Below the pieces are notes generated by a model. The model had not been told where the DNA came from. It saw only the letters and a list, made by a program, of their open reading frames with translations, and did not search any database. A program made the translations under genes and the position numbers. From Methylobacter sp. (GTDB lineage Bacteria > Pseudomonadota > Gammaproteobacteria > Methylococcales > Methylomonadaceae), in assembly GCF_030680395.1 (NCBI RefSeq), contig NZ_JAUXVR010000041.1, positions 62,001 through 126,000 on the forward strand: DNA of 64,000 nucleotides, read 5' to 3'. Below, one piece after another: positions 23,845 through 32,897 of this stretch (the stretch's first letter is position 1; every line of letters begins with the position of its first letter).

Positions 23845-25328
23845 ACCAATGCCTCTTGTTCGGCTTTTAACCGTTCCCGCTCCGCTTTAGCCGCTAGCCG
23901 GGCCAATTCTTCTTCGCGTTGTTGCCGGGCTATGCGTTCCATGCGGTCATTACGCGCATCAATCAAACGTTTGGTTTGCTCGGATTTATGCTGCGCTTGC
24001 TGTCTGGCCATCACTTCACCCGAGGCATATTTAAAATACTGGACAAGCGGAATATTGGACGGGCAGATATAGGAGCAGCAACCGCAACTGATGCAGTCTT
24101 TCAAGCCTAAATCCACCGCCGCATCCAACTGATTAATGCGGATGTTGTTCGCCATATCCAAAGGCCGGAGTCCCGCAGGACAAACGCTGACACAACTGGC
24201 GCAACGGATACAGGGTTGCTCATCGGTGTTTTTGAGTTCGCTTTGGGTTAAGGCCAAAATGCCGCTGGTGGCTTTAACGGTAGGCAAAGCGACATGCGGC
24301 AAGGAATCACCCATCATCGGGCCGCCCATAATGATGCGAGCGGTTTCATCCGAACTTACTTCGCAAAAACTGAACAGTTCGGAGATTAAAGTACCGAAAG
24401 GCACTTCGACATTCATCGGGCGTTTCACCGCGCCGCCCGCTACGGTGACAATACGGCTAAGCAAAGGCTGCCCATAGCGAATGGCTTTATGGACGGCATA
24501 AGCAGTGCCGACATTATGAATGGTCACGCCGATTTCAGATGACCGACAGCCGACCGGGACTTCTTTACCGGTTACATAGCGGATTAATTGCCGGTCCCAA
24601 CCCATCGGGTAGCGGGTAGGAATTTGTATGACGTTAACCTGCGCATAGGGTTCGGCTGCGGCTCGCATCGCAACAAAGGCAAGCGGTTTGTTGTCTTCGA
24701 TCGCCACTACCGCGTTTTCAGTTTCCATGCCGTGCAACATCAAGCGCACACCGTCGATGATCTGCTCGGCGCGCTCCTGCATCAGCCTGTCATCGCAGCA
24801 CAAATAAGGCTCGCATTCCGAGCCGTTGATAATCAGCGTATCGACACGGTTTTCACGGCCCATATTGAGCTTGACCGCGGTCGGGAAGGTTGCGCCGCCC
24901 AAACCGACAATGCCCGCCGCACCGACACGAAAACTGATTTCTTCAGGATTTAGCTGGAACGGGTCATCAATAACCTGCGTTTCGAGCCATTCATCTTTGC
25001 CATCGGTTTCCAGCACGATAGTGCGAATGGGCAATGCGGACGGATGCGGTGCGGGATAATCGTTAACATCGACAATAATGCCCGAACTCGGTGCATGTAC
25101 CGGTGCGGAAATCAGGCCCTGACTGTAGGCTAACAACTGCCCTTTCAGCACTTTTTCACCGACTTTAATCACCGGCTCTGCGGGTTTGCCGACGTGCTGT
25201 TGCAGTGGAATATACAATTTTTTCGGTAACGGAAAGTTGCTTGCGATGGGCAATGCAGCGGTCGCGGTTTTATGCTCCTCTGCATGGACGCCGCCACGAA
25301 AACGCGGTTTTTTAAAAAGACTTAACAT
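23841..25328 (-). CDS. rnfC: RnfC, NADH/FMN and Fe-S subunit
   Basis: 495 aa. The Gly-rich flavin/NAD site GAAGIVGLGGATFPTAVKL is near residue 133. Two 4Fe-4S motifs follow at about 370-415: CIRCASCVSVCPAGLRP and CISCGCCSYICPSNIP. The C-terminal 50 residues are a charged coiled coil (RQQREEELARLAAKAERERL), shorter than the long repeat tail of E. coli RsxC. Peripheral subunit that takes electrons from NADH or delivers them to it. Overlaps rnfB by 7 bp. Confidence 0.95.
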   Translation of the reverse strand: MLSLFKKPRFRGGVHAEEHKTATAALPIASNFPLPKKLYIPLQQHVGKPAEPVIKVGEKVLKGQLLAYSQGLISAPVHAPSSGIIVDVNDYPAPHPSALPIRTIVLETDGKDEWLETQVIDDPFQLNPEEISFRVGAAGIVGLGGATFPTAVKLNMGRENRVDTLIINGSECEPYLCCDDRLMQERAEQIIDGVRLMLHGMETENAVVAIEDNKPLAFVAMRAAAEPYAQVNVIQIPTRYPMGWDRQLIRYVTGKEVPVGCRSSEIGVTIHNVGTAYAVHKAIRYGQPLLSRIVTVAGGAVKRPMNVEVPFGTLISELFSFCEVSSDETARIIMGGPMMGDSLPHVALPTVKATSGILALTQSELKNTDEQPCIRCASCVSVCPAGLRPLDMANNIRINQLDAAVDLGLKDCISCGCCSYICPSNIPLVQYFKYASGEVMARQQAQHKSEQTKRLIDARNDRMERIARQQREEELARLAAKAERERLKAEQEALV

Positions 25329-25894
25329 ACGGCATTACTCCCTGTTCCCATCGGTTGTACGGAAACATTCAGAGGTTTGGCCCAGCGCCAGTTACGCAAA
25401 GTCACTTCGATCGGGTGCATTTGCAGGCATTCGGTCGGACAGACTTCGACACATTTTTTGCAGGCGATGCAGGCATCGGCAACGACCGCGTGAATTTGCT
25501 TGGGCGCACCGACAATAGCGTCGGTAGGACAGACTTTAAAACAGCGGGTACAACCGGTGCAGGTGGCTTCACTGACTCTGGCAACCAGTAGTTCGGGTTC
25601 TTTTACGTCGCTTAAATCGAGATCCAAGCCCAATAAAGCGGCGATTTGTTCAGCCAGGGCGCTACCGCCCGGAGGACACATCGTTGCAGACGCATTGCCC
25701 TCGGCCAATGCTTCGGCGGCAGGTCTGCAACCCGGAAAGCCGCATTGACCGCATTGCGAACCGGGCAATAAAGCTTCCAGTTCATCGACAACCGGGCTGC
25801 TTTCAACTTTTAAATATCGGGCGGCAATACCCAGCAGCAAGCCCAGAAACAGCCCTAATAAGGTTAAACTTACAATGGCGGATAAAACATACAT
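25322..25894 (-). CDS. rnfB: RnfB, polyferredoxin subunit
   Basis: 190 aa. An N-terminal membrane anchor (1-25) precedes the four-cysteine domain LPGSQCGQCGFPGCRPAAEA and then two 4Fe-4S ferredoxin motifs (CTGCTRCFKVCPTDAI and CIACKKCVEVCPTECL). It is the likely exit site to ferredoxin or flavodoxin. It lies 17 bp after rnfA. Confidence 0.96.
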   Translation of the reverse strand: MYVLSAIVSLTLLGLFLGLLLGIAARYLKVESSPVVDELEALLPGSQCGQCGFPGCRPAAEALAEGNASATMCPPGGSALAEQIAALLGLDLDLSDVKEPELLVARVSEATCTGCTRCFKVCPTDAIVGAPKQIHAVVADACIACKKCVEVCPTECLQMHPIEVTLRNWRWAKPLNVSVQPMGTGSNAVC

Positions 25895-25911
25895 AGTTTA
25901 TTTCCTGTAAA

Positions 25912-26493
25912 TTATTTACTGTAGAGTCCTGCAAAACCCATAAATGCCAGCGATAAGATACCGGCGGTAATAAACGCAATCGGCGTGCCTGCAAACAACG
26001 GAGGAACCGCCATTAACGCCAAGCGTTCCCGCAAGCCCGCAAAAAGCACCATCACCAGCGTAAAGCCGAGCGCAGAACCGAAACCGAAAATCATGCTTTG
26101 CATAAAGCCGTATTGCTCTTGCACATTTAACAGCGCCACGCCCAAGACCGCGCAATTGGTAGTAATCAGCGGCAGGAAAATACCCAGTATCTGATACAGC
26201 ACCGGACTGGTTTTATGCACCACCATTTCGGTGAACTGCACCACAGCGGCAATCACCAGGATAAAGGCGAGTATGCGTAAAAACTGGATATTAAAAGGCG
26301 CTAAAATAAAATGTTCCAGCATCCAGCTGGTCATCGCAGCTAAGGTCAATACAAAGGTGGTTGCCAAACCCATGCTCAATGCCGAATCCAGTTTTTTGGA
26401 AACCCCCATAAACGGACACAGCCCGAGAAATTTAACCAGAACCACGTTGTTGACCAGAGCCGTGCCTAATAAAAGTAGAAGATATTCACTCAC
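25912..26493 (-). CDS. rnfA: RnfA, membrane subunit (GTG start)
   Basis: 193 aa with six membrane helices. The start codon is GTG at 26493, giving the conserved N terminus [20 protein letters not shown]; no ATG fits. [15 protein letters not shown] and [11 protein letters not shown] contain the conserved cysteines of the RnfA/RnfE Fe-S site. First gene of the rnf operon, behind a sigma54 promoter and divergent from nifLA. Confidence 0.95.
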   Translation of the reverse strand: MSEYLLLLLGTALVNNVVLVKFLGLCPFMGVSKKLDSALSMGLATTFVLTLAAMTSWMLEHFILAPFNIQFLRILAFILVIAAVVQFTEMVVHKTSPVLYQILGIFLPLITTNCAVLGVALLNVQEQYGFMQSMIFGFGSALGFTLVMVLFAGLRERLALMAVPPLFAGTPIAFITAGILSLAFMGFAGLYSK

Positions 26494-26539
26494 TGTTTTT
26501 TCCAGGCTGTTTTAAGGGCTATTCTGTTTATCAGATCAA

Positions 26540-26555
26540 AGCATCAATTATGCCA
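26540..26555 (-). promoter_or_regulatory. Sigma54 promoter of the rnf operon
   Basis: Minus-strand TGGCAT-AATTG-ATGCT has the required GG/GC spacing and lies 47-62 bp before the rnfA start. Two NifA sites lie about 110 and 150 bp upstream. Confidence 0.82.
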
Positions 26556-26633
26556 ATTCGATAATTGTGCCGACACAGCAAGTTTGTCGCCCTAGCTCTC
26601 TGCGCAAAACCTCCCAAATCAGTGCATAAAAAC

Positions 26634-26649
26634 TGTTACAAGTAATACA
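26634..26649. promoter_or_regulatory. NifA activator site 1 (rnfA/nifL intergenic)
   Basis: TGT-TACAAGTAAT-ACA, exact TGT-N10-ACA. About 112 bp from the predicted rnfA start and about 175 bp from the predicted nifL start. Confidence 0.75.
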
Positions 26650-26672
26650 TACCGACATCGATAAAAATATTT

Positions 26673-26688
26673 TGTCGTAAACCTTACA
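26673..26688. promoter_or_regulatory. NifA activator site 2 (rnfA/nifL intergenic)
   Basis: TGT-CGTAAACCTT-ACA, exact TGT-N10-ACA, 39 bp (nearly four helical turns) from site 1. Its half TGTCGTAAA is the same as in the nifV site at 12054. Confidence 0.78.
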
Positions 26689-26789
26689 ATGTCTTATGAT
26701 CCATTAACCCGCTTACTTCGTAGTCTTGCATTACAAACAAGGTTGGAGCATGACAGATTGAGTTATCAGCAAGACACTTGTATTAATGT

Positions 26790-26805
26790 TGGCTTTATAT
26801 TTGCT
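26790..26805 (+). promoter_or_regulatory. Probable sigma54 promoter of nifLA
   Basis: TGGCTT-TATAT-TTGCT, correct GG/GC spacing, 52-67 bp before the nifL ATG. K. pneumoniae nifLA also has a sigma54 promoter, activated by NtrC; no clear NtrC site is seen here, whereas NifA sites lie about 135-175 bp upstream. Confidence 0.7.
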
Positions 26806-26856
26806 AGGTAATTTTATAAAGCTACCTTAAAGCACTCTCACCTCCGGCCATAACAC

Positions 26857-28473
26857 ATGAAAAAAACTTCATTGCGATTTTTACAGACGCATACCAACAT
26901 GGCGAACGTCATCGGAGAACTTGCACCTGATTTATTCGGTGAAGGTTATGGCGACAAGATGCTGTACAGCTTGTTTGCCGAAACGGTTGAACAGGTGCCG
27001 ATAGCCATTTCCATTACCGATAAAAAAGCCAAAATTCTTTATGTTAATCAAGAATTTTGCAGAGTCACCGGTTACCGGCCTGAAGATATTCTGGGCGAAA
27101 ACGAATCGTTATTATCGGACAAACATACCCCTAAAGAGGTGTACCACGATTTATGGCGCACCATCAGCAGCAAGAAAATATGGCGCGGCACCTTATGTAA
27201 CCGGCATAAATCCGGCCAGCGTTATCTCTCTGATTTGACCATTGCCCCGATGTTAAATGAAACCGGGGCCATCACTCATTACATCGGCATGCATCGGGAT
27301 ATTACCCAAGCGTACGAATCCGAAAAAAAGGTCATCAACCAAAAACTCTTGATCGAGTCGGTCATTAATTCATCGCCTATCGCCATGGTTGTACTTGACG
27401 ATCAGGACAGGGTTATTTTAGATAACCATAACTATAAAGCACTGGTCAGCGATCTTGATAAAGGCGAGCCTGCAACTTACTTTTTACGCTTGCTGCGGGA
27501 GGAAATGGGCGATTTATGGTCGCAGTTGCAAAGCAGGGAACAGGGCTTTAATAACCGTGAGTTTAAAGTAGAAAGCAAGGGCAGCCAGAGAACCCGTTGG
27601 TTTTCGTGCGCCGGAAACTGGTTTATCGAAAATGAAGTCAATGCCGACGCCTTTTTTGAGAATGCATCCAAACAGTACCTGATACTGACCTTAACAGACA
27701 TCACCCGGCAACGCAGGCAAATGGAAGAGCTGCATATTCAGACCTTAAAAACCATTATGGCTGAAGATGAACGGGTGCGCGGCATCAGGGAAACCTTGCT
27801 GGGTGCGATGCACCAAATTCAAATGCCGATGAATCAAATCAGGGCAGCCGAGCAAATTTTAAAACACAAGCGCGACGATCAACACGCCGGTCTGTTGCAA
27901 ATCCTGCAGCAGATTCAGCAGTCCGGGGAAGAAGCGGTCGCGACCATGCAAAAATGCATTCCCGAGATTCTGCAAACAGCCGTTATTCCGGTTAACATTA
28001 ATCAGATTCTGCATGAAGTGCTGTTACTCAATAACCAACGAATCTGTAGTAACGACATAGAGGTCCATTGGCAACCCTTGTCAAAATTGCCGACCATGCT
28101 GGGCTCCGAAAACCGCCTGCGCATCTTATTCAAGCAATTAATAGACAATGCGATTGAAGCCATCTGCGAGTCGAATAGTGCGGAACAACGGCTTAAGATC
28201 ACTACCGATACCGATGCCGATTTGATTTATGTCAGCATTGAAGACAGCGGCGCAGGCATTCCGGTTGAAAAACGCGCCAAAGTATTCGAACCTTTCTATA
28301 CCACGCGCGCCATGGGCGGCAACCAGGCCGGTATGGGACTGGTGATGGCAAAGGAGATTGTCAACCAGCATCAGGGCTTTATTGAAATAGATCCGGATTA
28401 CGATCAAGGATGCCGGTTCAAAATCAGTTTTCCTCTGCACAGACAGGTATTTAAGGGGGTGGAGAATGGCTGA
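26857..28473 (+). CDS. nifL: NifL, redox- and nitrogen-sensing anti-activator
   Basis: 538 aa. PAS1 (about 38-150) has the FAD-binding NifL pattern (ITDKKAKILYVNQEFCRVTGY, GMHRDITQAYESEKKV); PAS2 spans about 165-300. The H-box region contains LLGAMHQIQMPMNQIR. The GHKL domain (about 400-535) keeps the N box (LIDNAIEAI), DSGAGIP and GNQAGMGL. NifL binds and inhibits NifA when FAD is oxidised or fixed nitrogen is present, a relay controlled by GlnK. It overlaps nifA by 8 bp, giving matched amounts of the partners. Confidence 0.96.
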   Translation: MKKTSLRFLQTHTNMANVIGELAPDLFGEGYGDKMLYSLFAETVEQVPIAISITDKKAKILYVNQEFCRVTGYRPEDILGENESLLSDKHTPKEVYHDLWRTISSKKIWRGTLCNRHKSGQRYLSDLTIAPMLNETGAITHYIGMHRDITQAYESEKKVINQKLLIESVINSSPIAMVVLDDQDRVILDNHNYKALVSDLDKGEPATYFLRLLREEMGDLWSQLQSREQGFNNREFKVESKGSQRTRWFSCAGNWFIENEVNADAFFENASKQYLILTLTDITRQRRQMEELHIQTLKTIMAEDERVRGIRETLLGAMHQIQMPMNQIRAAEQILKHKRDDQHAGLLQILQQIQQSGEEAVATMQKCIPEILQTAVIPVNINQILHEVLLLNNQRICSNDIEVHWQPLSKLPTMLGSENRLRILFKQLIDNAIEAICESNSAEQRLKITTDTDADLIYVSIEDSGAGIPVEKRAKVFEPFYTTRAMGGNQAGMGLVMAKEIVNQHQGFIEIDPDYDQGCRFKISFPLHRQVFKGVENG

Positions 28474-30007
28474 GCGTATACAACTGATCGAAGCTGAACT
28501 TGATACTTTGTATATCATCAGTCAGGTATTAAACAGCACCCACGATTTGCACGCCAAATTACAGGCGGTTTTGGAGATACTGCACAAACGGTCGGGCATG
28601 CGCTCCGGCATGATAACGCTGCGGGAAATTGAAAGTAACAGCATGATTGTCAGCGTCGTCCACACCAACGGCGCAGGTAAATTTACCGAGCCGGTCAGGT
28701 ACAATCCGGGCGAAGGCTTGATGGGAGCCATACTGGACGAAGGCAGCACCATCGTCATTGAAAAAGTGTCTGAAGAACCGCGTTTTTTAGGCCGCCTGGG
28801 TTTGTACGATCCCGAACTGCCGTTTATCGGCTCGCCCATCTACATAGAAGAAGGCGACACCATCGGCGTGCTGGCCGCCCAACCGGATAACAGCCTGTTT
28901 CTGGGCGAGCGCGCCCGCTTTATGGAGATGATTGCCAACCTGATCGCGCAAAGCGTCAAAATGCTGCGGGTCATCGAACGCAAACAGCGTCATTTGCTCA
29001 GCGAACGCGATCAACTCAAACAAGCGCTGATCAAGAACTACAGCTTCGAGAACATCATCGGCCACTCGCCGCCGATGTTAAAAGTGTTCGATTTAATCCG
29101 CCAGGTTGCAAAATGGAATACCACGGTATTAATCCGCGGCGAATCGGGCACCGGTAAAGAAGTCGTCGCCAATGCAATTCACTTTAACTCGGGCTGCGCC
29201 AGCGGACCTTTTTTAAAGCTCAATTGCGCCGCCCTGCCCGATACCTTATTGGAATCCGAATTATTCGGCCACGAAAAAGGCGCGTTCAGCGGCGCGGTCA
29301 GCCAACGCAAAGGCCGTTTTGAACTGGCCGATAACGGCACCCTGTTTCTCGATGAAATCGGTGAAATTTCCGCGTCGTTCCAGGCCAAACTGCTGCGCGT
29401 ATTGCAGGAAGGTGAATTTGAACGGGTCGGCGGCACCCAAACCATCAAGGTTAATGTCCGCATCATTGCAGCAACCAATCGCAATCTTGAAGAAGAAGTG
29501 ACGGAAGGCGCGTTCAGGGAAGATTTGTATTATCGCCTTAATGTCATGCCGGTCTTCATGCCCGCATTACGCGACAGGACCGAGGACATTCCGGAGTTAT
29601 CCGAATTCCTGCTCGGCAGAATCTCGCAACAGCAAGGCGGCCGACCCTTGGAAATCAAGGAAAGCGCGATACGCATATTAATGAAGCACAACTGGCCCGG
29701 CAACGTCCGCGAACTGGCAAACCGGCTGGAGCGCGCCGCGATTATGAGTCAAAACGGCATCATCGATCGCGACGTGATGGTCAGCACCGGTCTTGAAGAC
29801 GAAATCGGCACGGCTATCAGTCATAAACCGCAAAAAGCACCCGCGATTGATTTTAATGATGAAAACATGGACGACCGGGAACGGGTCATTGCCGCGTTGG
29901 AGCAAAGCGGCTGGGTACAAGCCAAAGCCGCCCGCCTGCTGAATATGACGCCCCGGCAAATCGCTTACCGGATTTTGACCTTGGATATTACTATGAAGCA
30001 AATTTAA
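28466..30007 (+). CDS. nifA: NifA, sigma54-dependent nif activator
   Basis: 513 aa. GAF domain (about 20-165), then AAA+ domain (about 200-425) with Walker A GESGTGKE near residue 225, LFGHEKGAFSGAV (the sigma54-contact loop, normally GAFTGA) and TLFLDEIGE (Walker B). The C-terminal HTH is WVQAKAARLLNMTPRQIAYRI. There is no CxxxxC linker, so it is the NifL-controlled, not the directly O2-sensitive, class. ATG 28466 follows GGGGGTGGAG inside nifL. It would act at the TGT-N10-ACA sites listed here. Confidence 0.96.
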   Translation: MAERIQLIEAELDTLYIISQVLNSTHDLHAKLQAVLEILHKRSGMRSGMITLREIESNSMIVSVVHTNGAGKFTEPVRYNPGEGLMGAILDEGSTIVIEKVSEEPRFLGRLGLYDPELPFIGSPIYIEEGDTIGVLAAQPDNSLFLGERARFMEMIANLIAQSVKMLRVIERKQRHLLSERDQLKQALIKNYSFENIIGHSPPMLKVFDLIRQVAKWNTTVLIRGESGTGKEVVANAIHFNSGCASGPFLKLNCAALPDTLLESELFGHEKGAFSGAVSQRKGRFELADNGTLFLDEIGEISASFQAKLLRVLQEGEFERVGGTQTIKVNVRIIAATNRNLEEEVTEGAFREDLYYRLNVMPVFMPALRDRTEDIPELSEFLLGRISQQQGGRPLEIKESAIRILMKHNWPGNVRELANRLERAAIMSQNGIIDRDVMVSTGLEDEIGTAISHKPQKAPAIDFNDENMDDRERVIAALEQSGWVQAKAARLLNMTPRQIAYRILTLDITMKQI

Positions 30008-30023
30008 AGAGTTTGGAGCCGCA

Positions 30024-30284
30024 ATGACTATTTTATATGTGCAACACGATTATGCCGTCTTCGGCTTTGGTGAAACCAGGCATGCAGCCATCGTTATGGC
30101 AGCCGAATGGCTAAAAGATGAAACCGGCAAACAAGGCTGTTCAGTCGATTATGCGGAAAGCTTATTGGTAACCTCGCCCAAACCCGGACAAATGACGCTC
30201 TACCAAACCGATGAACACATCCCCGGCGATGCGGAAAACTGGGGAGGGGAAGAGCTTTTGGATTGGTATTATGATGTAGCTTGA
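30024..30284 (+). CDS. Small acidic protein downstream of nifA
   Basis: 86 aa, ATG 30024 with GGAGCC upstream, 16 bp after nifA, so probably cotranscribed. It begins MTILYVQHDYAVFGFGETRH and ends with an acidic, aromatic GEELLDWYYDVA. One cysteine, no membrane segment, no known motif. It may be a post-translational accessory or regulator; function unknown. Confidence 0.7.
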   Translation: MTILYVQHDYAVFGFGETRHAAIVMAAEWLKDETGKQGCSVDYAESLLVTSPKPGQMTLYQTDEHIPGDAENWGGEELLDWYYDVA

Positions 30285-30358
30285 GGTGGGTTGTTATCCC
30301 ATTTATTAATCAACGGGATATAATGTAATTCAACCGAACCCCAAGTGAGTACAAAGCC

Positions 30359-30592
30359 ATGAGCATTGATTATCACAACATGATTACCATTGAACCCGGC
30401 AAACGTAGCGGCAAGCCATGCATCAGAGGTTTACGGATTACCGTTTATGATGTGCTTTCCTGGCTCGCCGATGGCATGAGCCGTGCTGAAATTGTCGAAG
30501 ACTTCCCGGAATTAACGGATGACGATATTACCGCCTGTCTGCAATTTGCCGCCGATAGGGAGCGGCAATCTGTAATCATCAAAGCGTTATGA
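30359..30592 (+). CDS. DUF433 antitoxin
   Basis: 77 aa. MITIEPGKRSGKPCIRGLRI, then DVLSWLADGMSRAEIVEDFPEL and ITACLQFAADRE, is the DUF433 helix-turn-helix pattern. DUF433 proteins are the antitoxins of DUF5615 PIN-like toxins. The stop overlaps the next ATG by 4 bp. Confidence 0.92.
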   Translation: MSIDYHNMITIEPGKRSGKPCIRGLRITVYDVLSWLADGMSRAEIVEDFPELTDDDITACLQFAADRERQSVIIKAL

Positions 30593-30921
30593 AGCTATTG
30601 CTTGATGAAAACCTATCGCGGCGAATCGTACCATTCATCCAAGACAGCTACCCCGGTTCAACTCAGGTGACTTTGATCGGTCTGGAGCATGTCAATGATA
30701 ATGTCATTCGCCAATATGCCATTGATAACGACTACATCATCGCTACTCAGGATGCAGATTTTTATGAAATGGGCCTGATTCATGGGCAACCTCCCAAGAT
30801 TGTCAGGCTCAAGATGGGCAATCATTCGAAAACGACGACTATCAAAACCTTGCTAGACAATAAGCAAGCCATTGAACAAGCTTTAATTATCGACAATAAA
30901 GGCTGTATTGAGATTGTATAG
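30589..30921 (+). CDS. DUF5615 PIN-like toxin
   Basis: 110 aa. It opens MKLLLDENLSRRI and has IIATQDADFYEMGLIHG with the acidic residues of the PIN-like nuclease active site, then PPKIVRLKMGN. Together with the DUF433 gene it forms a compact toxin-antitoxin module lying between nifLA and the IS remnant. Both frames are intact. Confidence 0.92.
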   Translation: MKLLLDENLSRRIVPFIQDSYPGSTQVTLIGLEHVNDNVIRQYAIDNDYIIATQDADFYEMGLIHGQPPKIVRLKMGNHSKTTTIKTLLDNKQAIEQALIIDNKGCIEIV

Positions 30922-31064
30922 TCTTGTTGGCTGGACAACAGCTCTTTGTTGCCCAACTTTCCGATGTCCGATGACGTCACTGGGGTGGGTAAACCCGAAA
31001 TTCATTCCCATATTAAAGCTTCGAAATGTTGGGCATAAAAAGCATGCCCAACCTACAGGGCTAA
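30922..31064. repeat. Short repeats beside the IS remnant
   Basis: GTTGCCCAACTTTCCGATGTC and GAAATGTTGGGCATAAAAAG with TGCCCAACCTACAG form inverted pairs around TTGGGCA. This is the same repeat type as TGCCCAACCTAC elements seen widely in proteobacteria. No gene is seen. Confidence 0.5.
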
Positions 31065-31379
31065 AGGGCTTCAGGGCCAATGCGGACAAGCCGGTTTTGT
31101 CTTCGCTGATCGAGTAGATCACCAAGAACCAAACCGTCAACACCAGATGATTGCTCTGAAACAAAGTGCCGGAAATCAGCGAGGCTTGCAACCGACAGTC
31201 CTGGCATTGAAATGTCTTGCGGGCTCCAACATGAAGTAGATAATGCTTCGCCTGACCGCAGGGACAGGGTAAGTCCTGAGGCCAGCGAGCCTGTTCCGGC
31301 GCATCCTCGCATTGCGCCTCGGTACCAAACCGTTGCAGAAATATAAGCCTGGCTGGTATTGAATCCGATTCATCACCAT
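31065..31379 (-). pseudogene. Remnant of an IS1595-family transposase
   Basis: It starts MVMNRIQYQPGL at 31379, then a small deletion shifts the frame. The next frame reads FLQRFGTEAQCEDAPEQARW, then a zinc ribbon with CPCG and CQDC, and continues as SGTLFQSNHLVLTVWFLVIY and SEDKTGLSALALK. This is the N-terminal third of IS1595-type transposases; the DDE catalytic part is absent. No terminal inverted repeats were identified. Confidence 0.8.
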
Positions 31380-31507
31380 AATAGGGTACTCCTCGGTGGG
31401 TTGGCGACCATTTTACGCTTTATAATTAAGCCTGTTGGTTACCATTAAAACTGGTTGGAGAAGCTTTCTCAGCAGGAAAACTTTTACCAAAGCGCAAGGA
31501 ACCCCTC

Positions 31508-32347
31508 ATGAATAGGCAAAAAACCACCTTTACTAAACTTACATTATTAACATTCACCATAGCGGGCATGACGCTAACGGGTTGTGCCACCACTACACTT
31601 AAGGAGGCTGACCAAGACGATCCTTGGCAAGGATGGAATAAAAGCACGCAGTCTTTTAACGATAGCTTCGACAAACACGTATTAAAGCCGCTTGCTGTAG
31701 GCTATTTGAACGTTACCAATGACACCGTTGATGATAGTGTAACTAATTTTTTCAGCAATGTTAATGACATAGGTGTCACCATCAATGATATTTTGCAGTT
31801 TAAATTGCTGCAAGGTGGCATGGACATCAGCCGATTTATTATCAATACCACTGCCGGGGTCGGAGGTATTTTTGACTGGGCCAGCAAAATTGATCTACCC
31901 AAACACAATGAAGACTTTGGTCAAACCTTAGGCTTTTGGGGGGTGCCGTCCGGCCCTTATTTGGTACTGCCATTTATGGGTCCCAGTTCGCCCAGAGATA
32001 CCGTAGGGTTAATTGGTGATGTCTTTATGGACCCTATAACCTATGTTTCCATCTTCGGCGGTTTTGCAGGTACTGCCGCATCAGGGGGTACCAGTGTCCT
32101 GGATGCAACGGATTATCGTGCCGGCGTAATGACATCGGAAAAAGTGGTTGATGAAGCAACCAATGGCGATCGCTACTATTTTTTAAAAAGCTCCTATCAG
32201 CAACATCGTGAATATCTGATTCACGACGGTAATGTGCCGCATGAAGTAGACCCTTTAGATTCTGACGAAAGCGGTATGGATGACTCTGAAAACACTGGCA
32301 ACGGTTCGAAAACCGAGGATAAAAAAGGCAGTGGTACAGCCAGATAG
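31508..32347 (+). CDS. mlaA: MlaA/VacJ-family outer-membrane lipoprotein
   Basis: 279 aa. Lipoprotein signal peptide with the lipobox LTGC (Cys at about residue 26). Then the VacJ pattern DPWQGWNKSTQSFNDSFDKH, NDILQFKLLQGGMDISRFIIN and EDFGQTLGFWGVPSGPYLVLP. The C-terminal 40 residues are a low-complexity Ser/Asp/Gly/Lys tail not needed for the fold. MlaA removes phospholipids from the outer leaflet of the outer membrane. The rest of the mla system is not in the window. Confidence 0.93.
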   Translation: MNRQKTTFTKLTLLTFTIAGMTLTGCATTTLKEADQDDPWQGWNKSTQSFNDSFDKHVLKPLAVGYLNVTNDTVDDSVTNFFSNVNDIGVTINDILQFKLLQGGMDISRFIINTTAGVGGIFDWASKIDLPKHNEDFGQTLGFWGVPSGPYLVLPFMGPSSPRDTVGLIGDVFMDPITYVSIFGGFAGTAASGGTSVLDATDYRAGVMTSEKVVDEATNGDRYYFLKSSYQQHREYLIHDGNVPHEVDPLDSDESGMDDSENTGNGSKTEDKKGSGTAR

Positions 32348-32513
32348 GATGAGTTGTAAGCGGTGGGCAACTCTTTTCTGCCCGCCCTACTCGGCTGATT
32401 AACGTACATATTACCTACGACAAGGTCACGTATTATGTACGATAGCCTTTAAGGTTCGACAACGTCTTTTCGTTGCCTAACAAAATTGGGTGGGCCACTT
32501 ACTTTCTCCTGAA

Positions 32514-32897
32514 TCACCTAAACAGCAATCCCTTAATCTTGGTAAAGTGCTGATCCTTTGTATAAACCGGCATGCCTTGTTGAAAGGCGACAGCAGCAAT
32601 CCAGATGTCATTGGTAGGGATCGGCGTTCCGTTATTTTTTAATTGGTCAAGAATCAAACAGTAATACTCAGCTGTCTGTTCATCAATACCGTATAACGCG
32701 ACTCTGGGTGAATCAAGAAACTGGTTGAGTTCCTGTCGGTTGATTTTTTTTATTCCCGCCTTAAAACCGGAAAGCAGCTCGCCTATTGAGATTGCGGTAA
32801 TGCCAATATGGGCGACTTGCCGAAGAGTCTCGATTATTTCGGTATCGCCCCGCATTGCATGAGAGTAGATATTGGTGTCAATCAATAGAGCGTTCAT
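32514..32897 (-). CDS. vapC: VapC-type PIN-domain toxin
   Basis: 127 aa from ATG 32897. PIN active-site acids: LLIDTNIYSHAMRGD (first Asp), ISIGELLSGF (Glu) and PTNDIWIAAVA (Asp), with a final YTKDQHF. A site-specific RNase of the VapC family. Its start overlaps the stop of the antitoxin gene by 4 bp. Confidence 0.92.
   Translation of the reverse strand: MNALLIDTNIYSHAMRGDTEIIETLRQVAHIGITAISIGELLSGFKAGIKKINRQELNQFLDSPRVALYGIDEQTAEYYCLILDQLKNNGTPIPTNDIWIAAVAFQQGMPVYTKDQHFTKIKGLLFR

Noticed and set aside
26690-26790. NtrC site upstream of nifL
   Set aside because: TTGCATTAC...GTTGGAGCA resembles spaced half-sites only loosely; arms and spacing do not match GCAC-N7-GTGC.
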